From contig JAFQZI010000069.1 in assembly GCA_017406005.1 (NCBI GenBank), positions 86,176-150,175 on the forward strand: 64,000 nt of DNA, given 5' to 3'. The stretch's first letter is position 1, and each line of letters opens with the position of its first letter. Below, piece after piece: positions 16,047 through 24,274 of the stretch. A program made the translations under genes and the position numbers. The notes under the pieces were generated by a model, which saw nothing but the letters and a program-made list of their open reading frames with translations, was not told where the DNA came from and ran no database searches. The stretch comes from Oscillospiraceae bacterium. Lineage in GTDB: Bacteria > Bacillota > Clostridia > Oscillospirales > Oscillospiraceae.

Positions 16047-17693
16047 ATGAAACGTACAAGATGGTATAAAGACGGCGTATTTTATCAGATCTGGCCCCGC
16101 AGCTTTAAAGACGGGAACGGAGACGGGATGGGAGACCTCTACGGCGTCTACGAAAAGCTTGATTATCTCAAAAGCCTCGGGGTGGACGGGATCTGGTTCT
16201 CCCCGCTTTATCCCTCCCCCGGAGCTGACTGCGGATACGACATCTCTGACTACTACGATATCGCTGAAGAGTTCGGTGGAATGGATGCTTTTAAAAAGGT
16301 GCTTCACGGTGCGCACGAGCGCGGCATGAAAGTTATCATGGATCTCGTCGTCAACCACACAAGTGATGAGCATGAGTGGTTCCAGAAGTCCCGCAGGAGA
16401 ATCGAGCCCTATACCGACTACTATATCTGGCGTCCGAAACGCCCGGACGGAAAGCTGCCGAACAACTGGGACAGCATGTTCGAGGGCAAAGCCTGGCAGT
16501 GGGATGAAGTTCGGCAGGAATATTATCTGCATCTGTTTGCCATCAAACAGCCGGACCTGAATATGGACAACCCGCTCGTACGGGAGGAGGTTGTCAGGAT
16601 TCTTCGCTACTGGCTCGACATGGGAATTGACGGCTTCCGGGAAGATGTGATCACCTTTATCTCCAAGCGGGAAGGGCTGCCGGACGCAAGCATCCCCGCT
16701 ATGCGGGGCATCCTCCACTATAATCTCGGGCCGCGGCTGCACGAGTTCCTCACCCAGTTCCGCAGGGAAGCCTTTTCCGACTATGACTGCGTCACCATAG
16801 CGGAATCTGCACTGATCACACCGGAAAAAGCCCTGGAATTTATCACCGAGAGCGATGACAATGAACTGGACATGGTCATCCAGTTCCAGTGCATGTGCGC
16901 TGACTGCCTGTTTACCGACTTTGTGCCGATGAAATTCAGCCTCTATCGGCTGAAAAACGCTTTCTCCTCCTGGCAGGAAAAGCTGGAAGGCAAAGCCTGG
17001 AACATGCTGTATCTTGAAAACCACGACCATCCCCGTATTATCTCCCGCTACGGCAGCGAACAGTTCCGCGTGCAGAGCGGTAAAATGCTGTGTGCCATGT
17101 ACCTTTTCCAGAAAGGCACTCCGTTTATCTACCAGGGGCAGGAAATCGGCATGATCAACTGGCGTGCGGAGAGCGTCAGCCAGTATGAGGATGTGCAGAC
17201 AGTCAACCACTGCCCGCACTGGCCGGAGGACAAGCGGCTACGGTTGTATCACCGCGCCTCCCGGGACAACGCAAGAACCCCCGTGCAATGGGATGCCTCG
17301 GAGAATGCCGGCTTCACCACCGGAAAGCCCTGGTTCACGGTGAACCCGAACTACCGGGAGATCAACGTCGCCGCAGCGGAAGCAGACCCCGATTCCCTGC
17401 TGCACTTCTACCGGAAAGCCATTCGTCTCCGGAAGGAGCTCTCTGCCGTCCGGTACGGTAAGTATAAGGAATACTTCCGTTTCTCCGGCAAATTCTATGT
17501 GTATGCCATGGAGAGCAACACTCAGCGCGTGCTGGTCATCTGCTCCTTCTCCCATGAAGCAGAATACTTCCGCTCTCCAAAGGATTATGACCTCACAAAG
17601 GGCAGGCTCGTTCTCTGCAACTACGGAACGGCCCTCCGGAAAAACGGTTTCACGGCGATGCCGTATGAAACCCGCGTTTACGTTTTTGACTGA
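16047..17693 (+). CDS. Oligo-1,6-glucosidase, GH13 subfamily 31
   Basis: This 548-residue enzyme has the GH13 barrel motifs: GFREDVI with the nucleophile Asp (about 199), TIAESA with the acid Glu (about 254) and ENHDHPR with the third acidic residue (about 327). KQPDLN in region V and Val right after the nucleophile are typical of enzymes that cut alpha-1,6 bonds in isomaltose-type oligosaccharides. The start opens with RWYKDGVFYQIWPRSFKDGNGDG. No signal peptide, so it is cytoplasmic. CGGAGG precedes the ATG at 16047. Divergent partner of the alpha-galactosidase; no transporter is adjacent, so uptake genes must lie elsewhere. Trehalose-6-phosphate hydrolase is a less likely alternative. Confidence 0.93.
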   Translation: MKRTRWYKDGVFYQIWPRSFKDGNGDGMGDLYGVYEKLDYLKSLGVDGIWFSPLYPSPGADCGYDISDYYDIAEEFGGMDAFKKVLHGAHERGMKVIMDLVVNHTSDEHEWFQKSRRRIEPYTDYYIWRPKRPDGKLPNNWDSMFEGKAWQWDEVRQEYYLHLFAIKQPDLNMDNPLVREEVVRILRYWLDMGIDGFREDVITFISKREGLPDASIPAMRGILHYNLGPRLHEFLTQFRREAFSDYDCVTIAESALITPEKALEFITESDDNELDMVIQFQCMCADCLFTDFVPMKFSLYRLKNAFSSWQEKLEGKAWNMLYLENHDHPRIISRYGSEQFRVQSGKMLCAMYLFQKGTPFIYQGQEIGMINWRAESVSQYEDVQTVNHCPHWPEDKRLRLYHRASRDNARTPVQWDASENAGFTTGKPWFTVNPNYREINVAAAEADPDSLLHFYRKAIRLRKELSAVRYGKYKEYFRFSGKFYVYAMESNTQRVLVICSFSHEAEYFRSPKDYDLTKGRLVLCNYGTALRKNGFTAMPYETRVYVFD

Positions 17694-17759
17694 TCACGGA
17701 CCGGAAATGCAAACTCCCCGTTTAAAAAAAATCTCTCCTGTTATCTTGCGAAATGCCTC

Positions 17760-17788
17760 TTGCAATTTGGCAATGTTTTAGGTACAAT
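17760..17788 (+). promoter_or_regulatory. Promoter of the 97-residue protein gene
   Basis: TTGCAA (17760-17765), 17 nt and TACAAT (17783-17788). Confidence 0.6.
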
Positions 17789-17842
17789 AGGCTTATCATC
17801 AGTCAGCACAAACACAGAGTATAGAATCAGGAGGTGACGCTG

Positions 17843-18136
17843 GTGGCTGATTTGGAAAAACTGAAAGAAAAAGTCGGCACAGTCGTAAACAAGGCTGGTA
17901 AGTCTCTCAGCGAGCTCGATATGGGTGTGGCATACACCAAGATGGAGGATGTGATTTCCTCTCTCGACATTGAAGGCAAAAAGCAGCAGGTCAGAGATTT
18001 TATCGACAGCCCTAAAATGGATGAGATAAAATCTGCCGGGAGAACCGTTAAAGATTTTCTCGGATACGTCCCGAACTATGCCCAGAGCATTCCCGGCATG
18101 GTGAAAGACGGGCTTGAAAAGCTTAGAAAAAAATAA
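17843..18136 (+). CDS. Small helical protein of unknown function (97 aa)
   Basis: Charged, mostly helical protein with no signal peptide or strong membrane segment; DLEKLKEKVGTVVNKAG at the start and MVKDGLEKLRKK at the end could form amphipathic helices. The GTG at 17843 is chosen because AGGAGGTGA (17829-17837) is 5 nt before it and overlaps the other in-frame GTG (17834). It has its own promoter and terminator, so it is a single-gene unit. No family recognised. Confidence 0.8.
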   Translation: MADLEKLKEKVGTVVNKAGKSLSELDMGVAYTKMEDVISSLDIEGKKQQVRDFIDSPKMDEIKSAGRTVKDFLGYVPNYAQSIPGMVKDGLEKLRKK

Positions 18137-18142
18137 GTTGAA

Positions 18143-18177
18143 AAAGCTTTCCGGAACGTTCGTCGGAAAGCTTTTTT
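18143..18177 (+). terminator. Terminator of the small helical protein gene
   Basis: AAAGCTTTCCG (18143-18153) pairs perfectly with CGGAAAGCTTT (18164-18174), followed by a T run. Confidence 0.85.
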
Positions 18178-18193
18178 CATGCATCGTGCCAGT

Positions 18194-18231
18194 AAAAAAC
18201 TTCCCGGCTCTGAACAGCCGGGAAGTTTTTT
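18194..18231. terminator. Bidirectional terminator overlapping a stop codon
   Basis: A perfect 16-bp stem, AAAAAACTTCCCGGCT / AGCCGGGAAGTTTTTT, with a 6-nt loop. It serves the zinc-ribbon gene on the minus strand, whose stop codon it touches. Confidence 0.85.
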
Positions 18232-18896
18232 CAGGATGCCTCACGCAGATAGATTTTGATGGTAACGGATGTGCCGTAGCAGGATGCTGTCAGATCCACG
18301 TTTTTCATCTCTGTGCTGACACAGGTAAGCGTAACGGTGTCGTCACTGTTCAGCTTGTACTGAAGCGAAGTCCCATCCGTATCGTTGCAGGACCACTCTA
18401 CTACAGGATTGACAATATCCATCGGGTAGACAACCGCATTGACATTGATGGATTCGCCCACGCGCATCGTCGGCCAGGCATTTTCAGGCGTCAGATCCTT
18501 GGTGTTCATATACAGGATCTTGATTTGTTCCACTTTCGGTTCCGGGGTCGGGGGCGGGGTCGGTGCTGCTTCGATCTCAGGCATTTGATTGGAAATCAGG
18601 GCGGGGGTCGCGGTCGGTTTGATGGCTGCCGTGTCTATCTTGTCAAGTGAAGTCGTAACCATTACGATTACCGAAAGAATAACTGACACAACAAGGATCA
18701 GCCCGAAAGCCAGCTGCCATCTGACGTTCGCCTCTGCACGGCTGTTCGCCGCCGTGCCGTGAACCGTTCCCGGGGTCGTCCCCGGTGTGCGGGAACTCTG
18801 AGCCACCACGCGTGTTCCGCAATTCGGGCACCGGCTTCTCAGAGAAGAAAAGCTCGCACCGCATCTGCGGCATTTCACCTGGGGAATAAGCGGCAT
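18231..18896 (-). CDS. Zinc-ribbon membrane protein with extracellular Ig-like domain
   Basis: This 221-residue protein has a cytoplasmic zinc ribbon (C9-x2-C12 and C23-x2-C26), a Ser/Thr-rich linker, one membrane segment (about residues 61-83, LAFGLILVVSVILSVIVMV), a Pro-rich spacer (PTPPPTPEP) and a C-terminal beta-rich part, about 130-221, that resembles Big/Ig-like folds (VNAVVYPMDI...VEWSCNDTDGT). The topology puts the ribbon inside and the beta domain outside. Families of this layout are frequent in Clostridia and uncharacterised. A promoter lies upstream at 18969-18997. Confidence 0.8.
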   Translation of the reverse strand: MPLIPQVKCRRCGASFSSLRSRCPNCGTRVVAQSSRTPGTTPGTVHGTAANSRAEANVRWQLAFGLILVVSVILSVIVMVTTSLDKIDTAAIKPTATPALISNQMPEIEAAPTPPPTPEPKVEQIKILYMNTKDLTPENAWPTMRVGESINVNAVVYPMDIVNPVVEWSCNDTDGTSLQYKLNSDDTVTLTCVSTEMKNVDLTASCYGTSVTIKIYLREAS

Positions 18897-18968
18897 ATGA
18901 ATTCCTCCATTAATCGTTCTTCTTTATCATGCAGGGATACTCTATTCATCCTATCGGGGTATGTATGG

Positions 18969-18997
18969 ATAATACTACTTATTTTGGTTTTCGTCAA
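18969..18997 (-). promoter_or_regulatory. Promoter of the zinc-ribbon gene
   Basis: Minus-strand TTGACG (18997-18992), 17 nt and TATTAT (18974-18969). The rest of the 320-bp gap to 19219 holds the next promoter and no other clear signal. Confidence 0.55.
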
Positions 18998-19147
18998 GTA
19001 TTCCGTATGCAAACCCGCCCGGAACTGGGTCGAACACGGTATCGATTCCCCACTTTCCGGGAAAAAACCGGCAATTTCAACGTTTTTCCCTGTTTTTCCG
19101 CTGAACTGTTCGTCTGGATGCGCCGGAAAAGAATCCTGACAAACCTC

Positions 19148-19177
19148 TTGACATGACCCGTGGATGAGCTATACAAT
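19148..19177 (+). promoter_or_regulatory. Promoter of the P-loop/CYTH gene
   Basis: TTGACA (19148-19153), 18 nt and TACAAT (19172-19177). Confidence 0.65.
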
Positions 19178-19218
19178 AAAGATACTTTATCGTCTTATTC
19201 ATTCGGAGGGTACCAATC

Positions 19219-20328
19219 ATGGCGAAAAAAATCATGCGTATTGTTCTCACCGGAGGACCTGCAGCAGGAAAAACAACCCTGATCTCCCGCATTCTGAAAG
19301 AATTCAAACAGGAAGACGGCTGGAAAGTCATCACGATCCCGGAAACCGCAACCGACCTGATTTCCGGTTTCGGGCTGGGCCCGTTTCCCGGATGCATGAG
19401 CATGGAAGACTTTCAGTATTTTGTGATTGCCGACCAGCTTCACAAAGAGCAGCTCGCCCTGAAAGGCGCTGAAACGGTGCCGGAAGAAAAAGTTCTCATC
19501 ATATACGACCGCGCGATCTTTGATGACCGTGCCTATGTCTCCCAGAAACAGTTTGAAAAAACGCTTGCCTATTACGGCAAAACGCCGGAAGAGGTCATGA
19601 ACGGTTATGATGCTGTCCTGCATCTGGTCACCTGCGCAAAAGGGGCGGAGTTTGCCTACAACTTCGACAATGCGGCAAGATATGAGGATATCGACGTCGC
19701 ACGGAAAATGGATGACCTGACGCTGGAAGCCTGGAGCAGCCACCCGAGAATCTGCGTAATCGACAATTCGGTGGATTTTGAAGACAAAATCAACCGCGCT
19801 GTTGCCAAGATCTATGAGCTCATCGGAGAAAACGTGCCTGAGGTAAGCAAGCGGAAATATCTGATTTCCATGCCGGACGCTTCTTTGCTGGCGGAAAAAT
19901 ACGGCGGCAACCATCTGGAAATGATGCAGACGTATCTGCTGAACACCAACCCCAACATTGAAAGACGTATTCGCCAGCAGGAAAACGGGCAGGATTATCT
20001 GTATTTCTATACGGAGAAACGGATCGGAGAGGATGGGACACGCTGGGTAACCGAGCAGCCGATTTCCGAAAAGGAATATATCCGCTACCTGATGGAATGT
20101 GATGCCGCGCTCCACCCCGTCCGGAAAAAGAAGTTCCGCTTCACAGCCAACGGCCATCGGATGGAAATCGATGTCTATCCGTTCTCCTCGGAGAAAGCCA
20201 TTCTGTTTATTTACGGTGAGCAAGAGGACAGCACATCCGTCATCCCGGACGGCATAAAGGTGCTCAAAGACGTCACAGGGGATCCGGAATATAAAAACCG
20301 CCGCCTCGCAGGGCGGCAGCAGCTCTGA
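19219..20328 (+). CDS. AAA_28 P-loop NTPase fused to a CYTH-like domain
   Basis: This 369-residue protein starts with GGPAAGKT (residues 12-19, Walker A). It continues with a NadR/kinase-like fold to about residue 210, including IPETATDLI and IIYDRAIFDDRAYVS. The second part (about 212-340) looks like a CYTH triphosphate-tunnel domain: it opens KRKYLI, has RRIRQQENGQDYLYFYTEKR and ends in paired beta strands with basic residues (KKKFRF). Combinations of AAA_28 and CYTH are known in eukaryotic Ttd14/TTM-like proteins, which bind GTP and phospholipid or hydrolyse polyphosphate chains; a bacterial role is not established. The ExExK signature is degenerate here. GGAGGG lies upstream; single-gene unit with its own terminator. 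Confidence 0.78.
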   Translation: MAKKIMRIVLTGGPAAGKTTLISRILKEFKQEDGWKVITIPETATDLISGFGLGPFPGCMSMEDFQYFVIADQLHKEQLALKGAETVPEEKVLIIYDRAIFDDRAYVSQKQFEKTLAYYGKTPEEVMNGYDAVLHLVTCAKGAEFAYNFDNAARYEDIDVARKMDDLTLEAWSSHPRICVIDNSVDFEDKINRAVAKIYELIGENVPEVSKRKYLISMPDASLLAEKYGGNHLEMMQTYLLNTNPNIERRIRQQENGQDYLYFYTEKRIGEDGTRWVTEQPISEKEYIRYLMECDAALHPVRKKKFRFTANGHRMEIDVYPFSSEKAILFIYGEQEDSTSVIPDGIKVLKDVTGDPEYKNRRLAGRQQL

Positions 20329-20343
20329 ATACAGTTTTTACGG

Positions 20344-20371
20344 CGAGAGGGCTAAGCCCTCTCGTTTTTTT
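20344..20371. terminator. Bidirectional terminator between convergent genes
   Basis: CGAGAGGGCT and AGCCCTCTCG form a tight hairpin followed by seven T. It overlaps the stop codon of the glycosyltransferase gene on the minus strand. Confidence 0.8.
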
Positions 20372-21326
20372 CATTCTCCGGCTGATAGGTTCTTTCCGAG
20401 ATAATATAGCGCGGGCGGTGTTTTGACTCCAGATAAATCTTGCCGATGTATTCGCCGATAATCCCGAGACTGATCAGCTGAACCCCGCTGACAAAACAGA
20501 TAATACACGTCATGCTCGCCCAGCCTGCCACGGCTTTTCCGCACAGCGCTGTCACAAGTGCCCAGATGCAGCCGATAAAGCTGACTGCCGCAACAAAAAT
20601 CCCGAAAGACATGATAAGCTGAAGCGGTTTGATTGAAAGGCTGGTAACGCCGTCAACCGCAAGGCCGACCATTTTTTTCAAAGGATAGTGGCTGCTTCCC
20701 GCCAAACGCTCATGGCGGACATATTCCACCGTGGTGCTTTTGAATCCGACAAGAGGCACCAGCCCCCGCAGGAACAGGTTCACTTCCCCGAAATTTGCAA
20801 ACTCCCGGAGCACTCTCGCACTGATCAGGCGATAGTCGGCATGGTTATAAACCACTTCGGCTCCGAGAAAAGCCAGGAACTTATAAAAGCTCTGTGCCGT
20901 GAAACGCTTGAAAAAGGTATCCGTCTCCCGGGAAGATCTGACGCCATAGACCACTTCACAGCCGTCAAGGTAGGCATCCACCATCGCATCCATGGCATTG
21001 ATATCATCCTGGCCGTCCGCGTCAATGGATATGGTGATATCACAGAGATCCTTCGCCTCCATCAGCCCGGCAAGCACGGCATTCTGATGCCCGCGGTTGC
21101 GGCTCTGGGAGATGCCGAGGAAGACTTCATTCTGCCGGGAGAGGTCTTTGATGATTTCCCAGGTAGAATCGCTGCTGCCGTCATTGACGAAAAGCACCCG
21201 GCTGCCCTCTGCTATTTTCCCTCTCTCTGCCAGCTCCCTGATCTTTCCGAGAAAAAGCGGAGCCGTTACAGGGAGGACCTCTTCTTCATTATAGCAGGGT
21301 ACAATAATATAGAGCTTCGGCAGCAT
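20352..21326 (-). CDS. Membrane-bound glycosyltransferase family 2 (DPM1/GtrB-like)
   Basis: This 324-residue enzyme has the GT2 fold: YIIVPCYNEEEVLP, FVNDGSSDST, RNRGHQNAVLAG and the DxD-type SIDADGQDD that binds the metal and sugar nucleotide. Two membrane segments (about residues 215-290) follow the catalytic domain, as in GtrB and ArnC-like enzymes that load a sugar onto polyprenyl phosphate for export. The ATG at 21326 starts one base after the arsR stop codon and has GGAGAT before it, so it is the third gene of the metal-sensor operon. That link to metal sensing is odd and unexplained. Confidence 0.88.
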   Translation of the reverse strand: MLPKLYIIVPCYNEEEVLPVTAPLFLGKIRELAERGKIAEGSRVLFVNDGSSDSTWEIIKDLSRQNEVFLGISQSRNRGHQNAVLAGLMEAKDLCDITISIDADGQDDINAMDAMVDAYLDGCEVVYGVRSSRETDTFFKRFTAQSFYKFLAFLGAEVVYNHADYRLISARVLREFANFGEVNLFLRGLVPLVGFKSTTVEYVRHERLAGSSHYPLKKMVGLAVDGVTSLSIKPLQLIMSFGIFVAAVSFIGCIWALVTALCGKAVAGWASMTCIICFVSGVQLISLGIIGEYIGKIYLESKHRPRYIISERTYQPENEKNERA

Positions 21327-21327
21327 G

Positions 21328-21618
21328 TTATGCATCTCCTTCACTGATGTGCTCGATGCCGCAGGACAGTATTTCGGATACGTGGTCGTCATCCAGGGAA
21401 TAATAAACCGACTTCCCTTCCCTCCGGGCTTTCACGAGCTTGCTTCGCCGCAGGAGATTCAGCTGATGGGAGATCGCCGACTGCGTCATCTCGAGCCCTT
21501 CGGCAATATCCCCCACACTCAGCTCCCCGTTGAGAAGCAGAGACAGGATCTTTATTCTTGTCACATCACCAAAAACTTTAAAGAGCTCTGCAAGGTCAGA
21601 ATATTTCTCTTCCGGCAT
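21328..21618 (-). CDS. ArsR/SmtB-family metal-sensing repressor
   Basis: This 96-residue winged-helix protein has the ArsR core (VFGDVTRIKILSLLLNGE, then MTQSAISHQLNLLRRSKLV). Its last helix carries D77, H79, H90 and E93, with exactly the 2-11-3 spacing of the alpha5 zinc site of SmtB and CzrA, so it likely senses zinc or cobalt. The alpha3 Cys pair of ArsR/CadC sensors is absent. It is the middle gene of an operon (HMA protein, this, glycosyltransferase) and probably represses it by binding the palindrome at 21880-21893. Confidence 0.9.
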   Translation of the reverse strand: MPEEKYSDLAELFKVFGDVTRIKILSLLLNGELSVGDIAEGLEMTQSAISHQLNLLRRSKLVKARREGKSVYYSLDDDHVSEILSCGIEHISEGDA

Positions 21619-21638
21619 AGCAATTCCTTTTCTTCTGT

Positions 21639-21857
21639 TTACAGATAGATTTCACAGTCGTCTTCCACAATTTTGCAGTTCTTCACCACATCTGCCATAA
21701 CAGCTTTGACGTCTGCTCCCTCTTCAAATTCAACCGTCATCTTCAGCGCCATGAAATTCACCACAGCATCCTTTACTCCGGGCGCCTTCTTTGCGGCATG
21801 CTCCATCAGGTTGGCGCAGTTCGCACAGTCCACATCAATTTTATAGGTTTTCTTCAT
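21639..21857 (-). CDS. Stand-alone heavy-metal-associated (HMA) domain protein
   Basis: This 72-residue protein has the ferredoxin-like HMA fold seen in metallochaperones and in the N-terminus of P-type ATPases. The metal site is DCANC (C11 and C14). It lacks the Met and Thr of the copper form (MTCxxC), which fits Zn/Cd more than Cu. First gene of the operon, with GAGAGG before the ATG. No P-type ATPase is present nearby, so its partner is unclear. Confidence 0.88.
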   Translation of the reverse strand: MKKTYKIDVDCANCANLMEHAAKKAPGVKDAVVNFMALKMTVEFEEGADVKAVMADVVKNCKIVEDDCEIYL

Positions 21858-21879
21858 ATCCGTAATCCTCTCTTTTAGT

Positions 21880-21893
21880 TGATCAATTGTTCA
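21880..21893. promoter_or_regulatory. Probable ArsR-type operator
   Basis: TGATCAATTGTTCA is an imperfect palindrome resembling SmtB/CzrA sites, just downstream of the predicted start point of the metal-sensor operon. Confidence 0.55.
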
Positions 21894-21906
21894 TATTTTC
21901 AAAGAA

Positions 21907-21935
21907 AGTATACAGGATACCCGGTGAAAAGTCAA
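21907..21935 (-). promoter_or_regulatory. Promoter of the metal-sensor operon
   Basis: Minus-strand TTGACT (21935-21930), 17 nt and TATACT (21912-21907). Confidence 0.7.
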
Positions 21936-21980
21936 GAAAAAAATTTATACTATTCAGTCCTATCTTTCCCACTATACAAA

Positions 21981-22028
21981 GCTCGCGACGGAGCACTCGA
22001 ATCGAGGTATTACATTGTCTTCGCGAGC
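21981..22028. repeat. Nested inverted repeat of unknown role
   Basis: GCTCGCGA (21981-21988) pairs with TCGCGAGC (22021-22028) and encloses CTCG-AAT-CGAG (21996-22006). It lies downstream of the small membrane protein gene but has no T run on either strand. Confidence 0.5.
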
Positions 22029-22071
22029 CATAGAATGCACTTGTTACGAAGCGACTAAACAGTTATAAAAC

Positions 22072-22422
22072 CTAATCTTCTTCCTCTTTTTCCGGCTCAG
22101 CAGGTTCTTCCGCCGTATCAGCCTTTTCCGGATCGGAAGGAACCGCATTCGGATCAAAATAATCGCGGTTCATGATCGCGTGTATCCCGTTGTAAAGAAA
22201 GTATGCCCCAAACCCGGCAAAAAGGATCATGGATACAATGATAATGGCAAGCCTCCAGCCGGTGTTCTCCAGCGCACCGCCGGTATAGAGCTGATAAATC
22301 AGATAAAAGAGATAACCCCCGACCAGAATGCGAAGCGTAAGCTGCCCCTGTGTGGGCAGATTATCGGGATTCCTTTTTCTCTGTTCCTCCTGTTTAGCCT
22401 TGAAGGAATCAAACAAACCCAT
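22072..22422 (-). CDS. Small membrane protein of unknown function
   Basis: This 116-residue protein has two membrane segments (about 31-46 and 57-79) and an acidic C-terminal tail of Glu, Pro and Asp from about residue 90. The N-terminus is basic (FKAKQEEQRKRN). AAGGAG precedes the ATG. It lies behind cstA but after a terminator. It is not the YbdD/YjiX protein that often accompanies cstA. No family recognised. Confidence 0.8.
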   Translation of the reverse strand: MGLFDSFKAKQEEQRKRNPDNLPTQGQLTLRILVGGYLFYLIYQLYTGGALENTGWRLAIIIVSMILFAGFGAYFLYNGIHAIMNRDYFDPNAVPSDPEKADTAEEPAEPEKEEED

Positions 22423-22438
22423 TTGAATCTCCTTTTTG

Positions 22439-22467
22439 TAAAAAACCGCCCGGGAAACCGGGCGGTA
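22439..22467 (-). terminator. Terminator of cstA
   Basis: ACCGCCCGG / CCGGGCGGT with a 4-nt loop; on the minus strand it is followed by six T. Confidence 0.85.
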
Positions 22468-22500
22468 AACTATTCAGTTTTTTATCCAGCTAAAGCTGAA

Positions 22501-24219
22501 TTATGCTTTCTTGCCTTTCGGCTGCTTTGCCTGTGCAGACAGGGTCTTGAAAGCAGTGACAGCAAGGACAACAGCGAGGACAACCAGGATGACGGACCAG
22601 ATGGTCTGGAACCAGGTGCCCCAAGGTGCACCTGCAGCAAGCTTCGGAATATTGCCGAAGATGGTGATGCAGAGTGCGCAGAGCGTAGCAACAAGCATGA
22701 AGCACATCGGGAAGAAGAACATCTTGTTGTTGCGGCCGATCTTGCCGAGCCAGGTGCAGACAGCGAGCATTGCAACGCCGGCAAGCAGCTGGTTGGCGGA
22801 ACCGAACACGCTCCAGATCTGGCTCAGGCCCATGAAGCCCATGCCGCAGCCGATGACGACCATGATCAGGGTGGAGACGATCGGGTTGGCAAAGAATGCC
22901 GCTGCGCCGGTGAGGTCTTCACGAGTCTTGCCGATCGGGGTGAGGAGCTCAGCGAAGAGGTAACGGCAGAGACGGGTTGCAGAGTCAAGGGAGGTCAGAG
23001 CGAAGACGGAAACAGCCAGCGTGAACAGGTTGTAGATCAGGCCGTAGCTCTTCTCGCCTGCAAAGGAGGAGAACATGGTTGCAATACCACCGGCAAAGAT
23101 CGTCGGAGGAGCAGAGAGCAGGAACTTCTCTCCGCCGCCGGCAGAGGACTGGCTCCACACAACGCCGATAGCGATGAGAGAGATAACGCCGAGAGCGGAC
23201 TCGATGATCATGGAGCCGTAGCCGATGATCTGAGCGTCTTTCTCGTTGTTGATCTGCTTGGAGGACGTACCGGAGGAGATCAGGGAGTGGAAGCCGGAGC
23301 ATGCGCCGCAGGCGACCGTGATGAACAGGAACGGGAAGAGCGGCTGGCCAGCCGGATTCTTCCATCCGTAGAATGCAGGAGCTTCAACCGTGGCAGCGCC
23401 AGTGAACGTGCCGCCGACGATGGCGATGACAGCAATGGCCATCATGCCGTAGAGCAGGAAGGAGCTCAGATAGTCACGCGGCTGGAGCAGAATCCATACA
23501 GGAAGCAGGGAAGCAACCGTGACATAAACTGCAATGAAGACAACCCAGAAGGTACGGCTGAAGTGAAGGCCGGCAGCCTGGCCGATAATGACGATGGCGA
23601 TAATGCCAACAATACCGGCGATCGTTGCGGGGCCAACAGGAGCATTCTTGCGGTACACAAAGAAACCGAAGATTGAAGCAATGACAATGAAGAGGATAGA
23701 GGTCATTGCGGTGGAGCCGTTGGCTGCATAAGTGGCTGCAGAAGGATCAACAGAAACAAACGTGCCTGCCACAACTGCCGTGAAGGAAGCGATAACGAGG
23801 ATCAGCACTGCCAGTGCGAAGATGATGAACAGCTTCTTGGACTTCTCGCCCATGGAGTCTTCCATGATCTCACCGACGGAACCGCCGTTGTGACGGATGG
23901 AAGCAAACAGAGCACCAAAGTCATGCATGGCACCGATGAAGATACCGCCGAATACGCACCAGAGGAATACAGGCACCCAGCCGAAGACTGCTGCCTGGAT
24001 CGGTCCGTTAATCGGGCCTGCGCCGGCGATGGATGAGAAATGGTGGCCCATCAGCACTGCGGGGTTGGCAGGAACAAAGTCCTTCCCGTCGTAGCTGGTG
24101 TGTGCCGGGGTTTCACGGCTGGGATCTACGCCCCACTGCTTTGCCAGCCAGCTGCCGTAAAATACGTAGCCGAGAGCAAGCAGAACAACCGCGATAATGA
24201 GGATTAATAATGCGCTCAC
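22501..24219 (-). CDS. cstA: Carbon starvation protein CstA, membrane transporter
   Basis: This 572-residue polytopic membrane protein matches CstA throughout: GHHFSSIAGAGPINGP and GGIFIGAMHDFGALFAS near the N-terminus, PFLFITVACGACSGFHSLISSGT in the middle, and about 15 hydrophobic segments. CstA proteins take up pyruvate and/or peptides when preferred carbon is scarce. It is shorter than the E. coli protein (701). The GTG at 24219 is chosen over the GTG at 24228, as AAGGAG is 8 nt before it but overlaps the other. Single-gene unit ending in a strong terminator. Confidence 0.93.
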   Translation of the reverse strand: MSALLILIIAVVLLALGYVFYGSWLAKQWGVDPSRETPAHTSYDGKDFVPANPAVLMGHHFSSIAGAGPINGPIQAAVFGWVPVFLWCVFGGIFIGAMHDFGALFASIRHNGGSVGEIMEDSMGEKSKKLFIIFALAVLILVIASFTAVVAGTFVSVDPSAATYAANGSTAMTSILFIVIASIFGFFVYRKNAPVGPATIAGIVGIIAIVIIGQAAGLHFSRTFWVVFIAVYVTVASLLPVWILLQPRDYLSSFLLYGMMAIAVIAIVGGTFTGAATVEAPAFYGWKNPAGQPLFPFLFITVACGACSGFHSLISSGTSSKQINNEKDAQIIGYGSMIIESALGVISLIAIGVVWSQSSAGGGEKFLLSAPPTIFAGGIATMFSSFAGEKSYGLIYNLFTLAVSVFALTSLDSATRLCRYLFAELLTPIGKTREDLTGAAAFFANPIVSTLIMVVIGCGMGFMGLSQIWSVFGSANQLLAGVAMLAVCTWLGKIGRNNKMFFFPMCFMLVATLCALCITIFGNIPKLAAGAPWGTWFQTIWSVILVVLAVVLAVTAFKTLSAQAKQPKGKKA

Positions 24220-24274
24220 ACTTTTCACTCCTTTTTAAAAATGTGTGGTATAAAAATATATATCTATTAACAGC

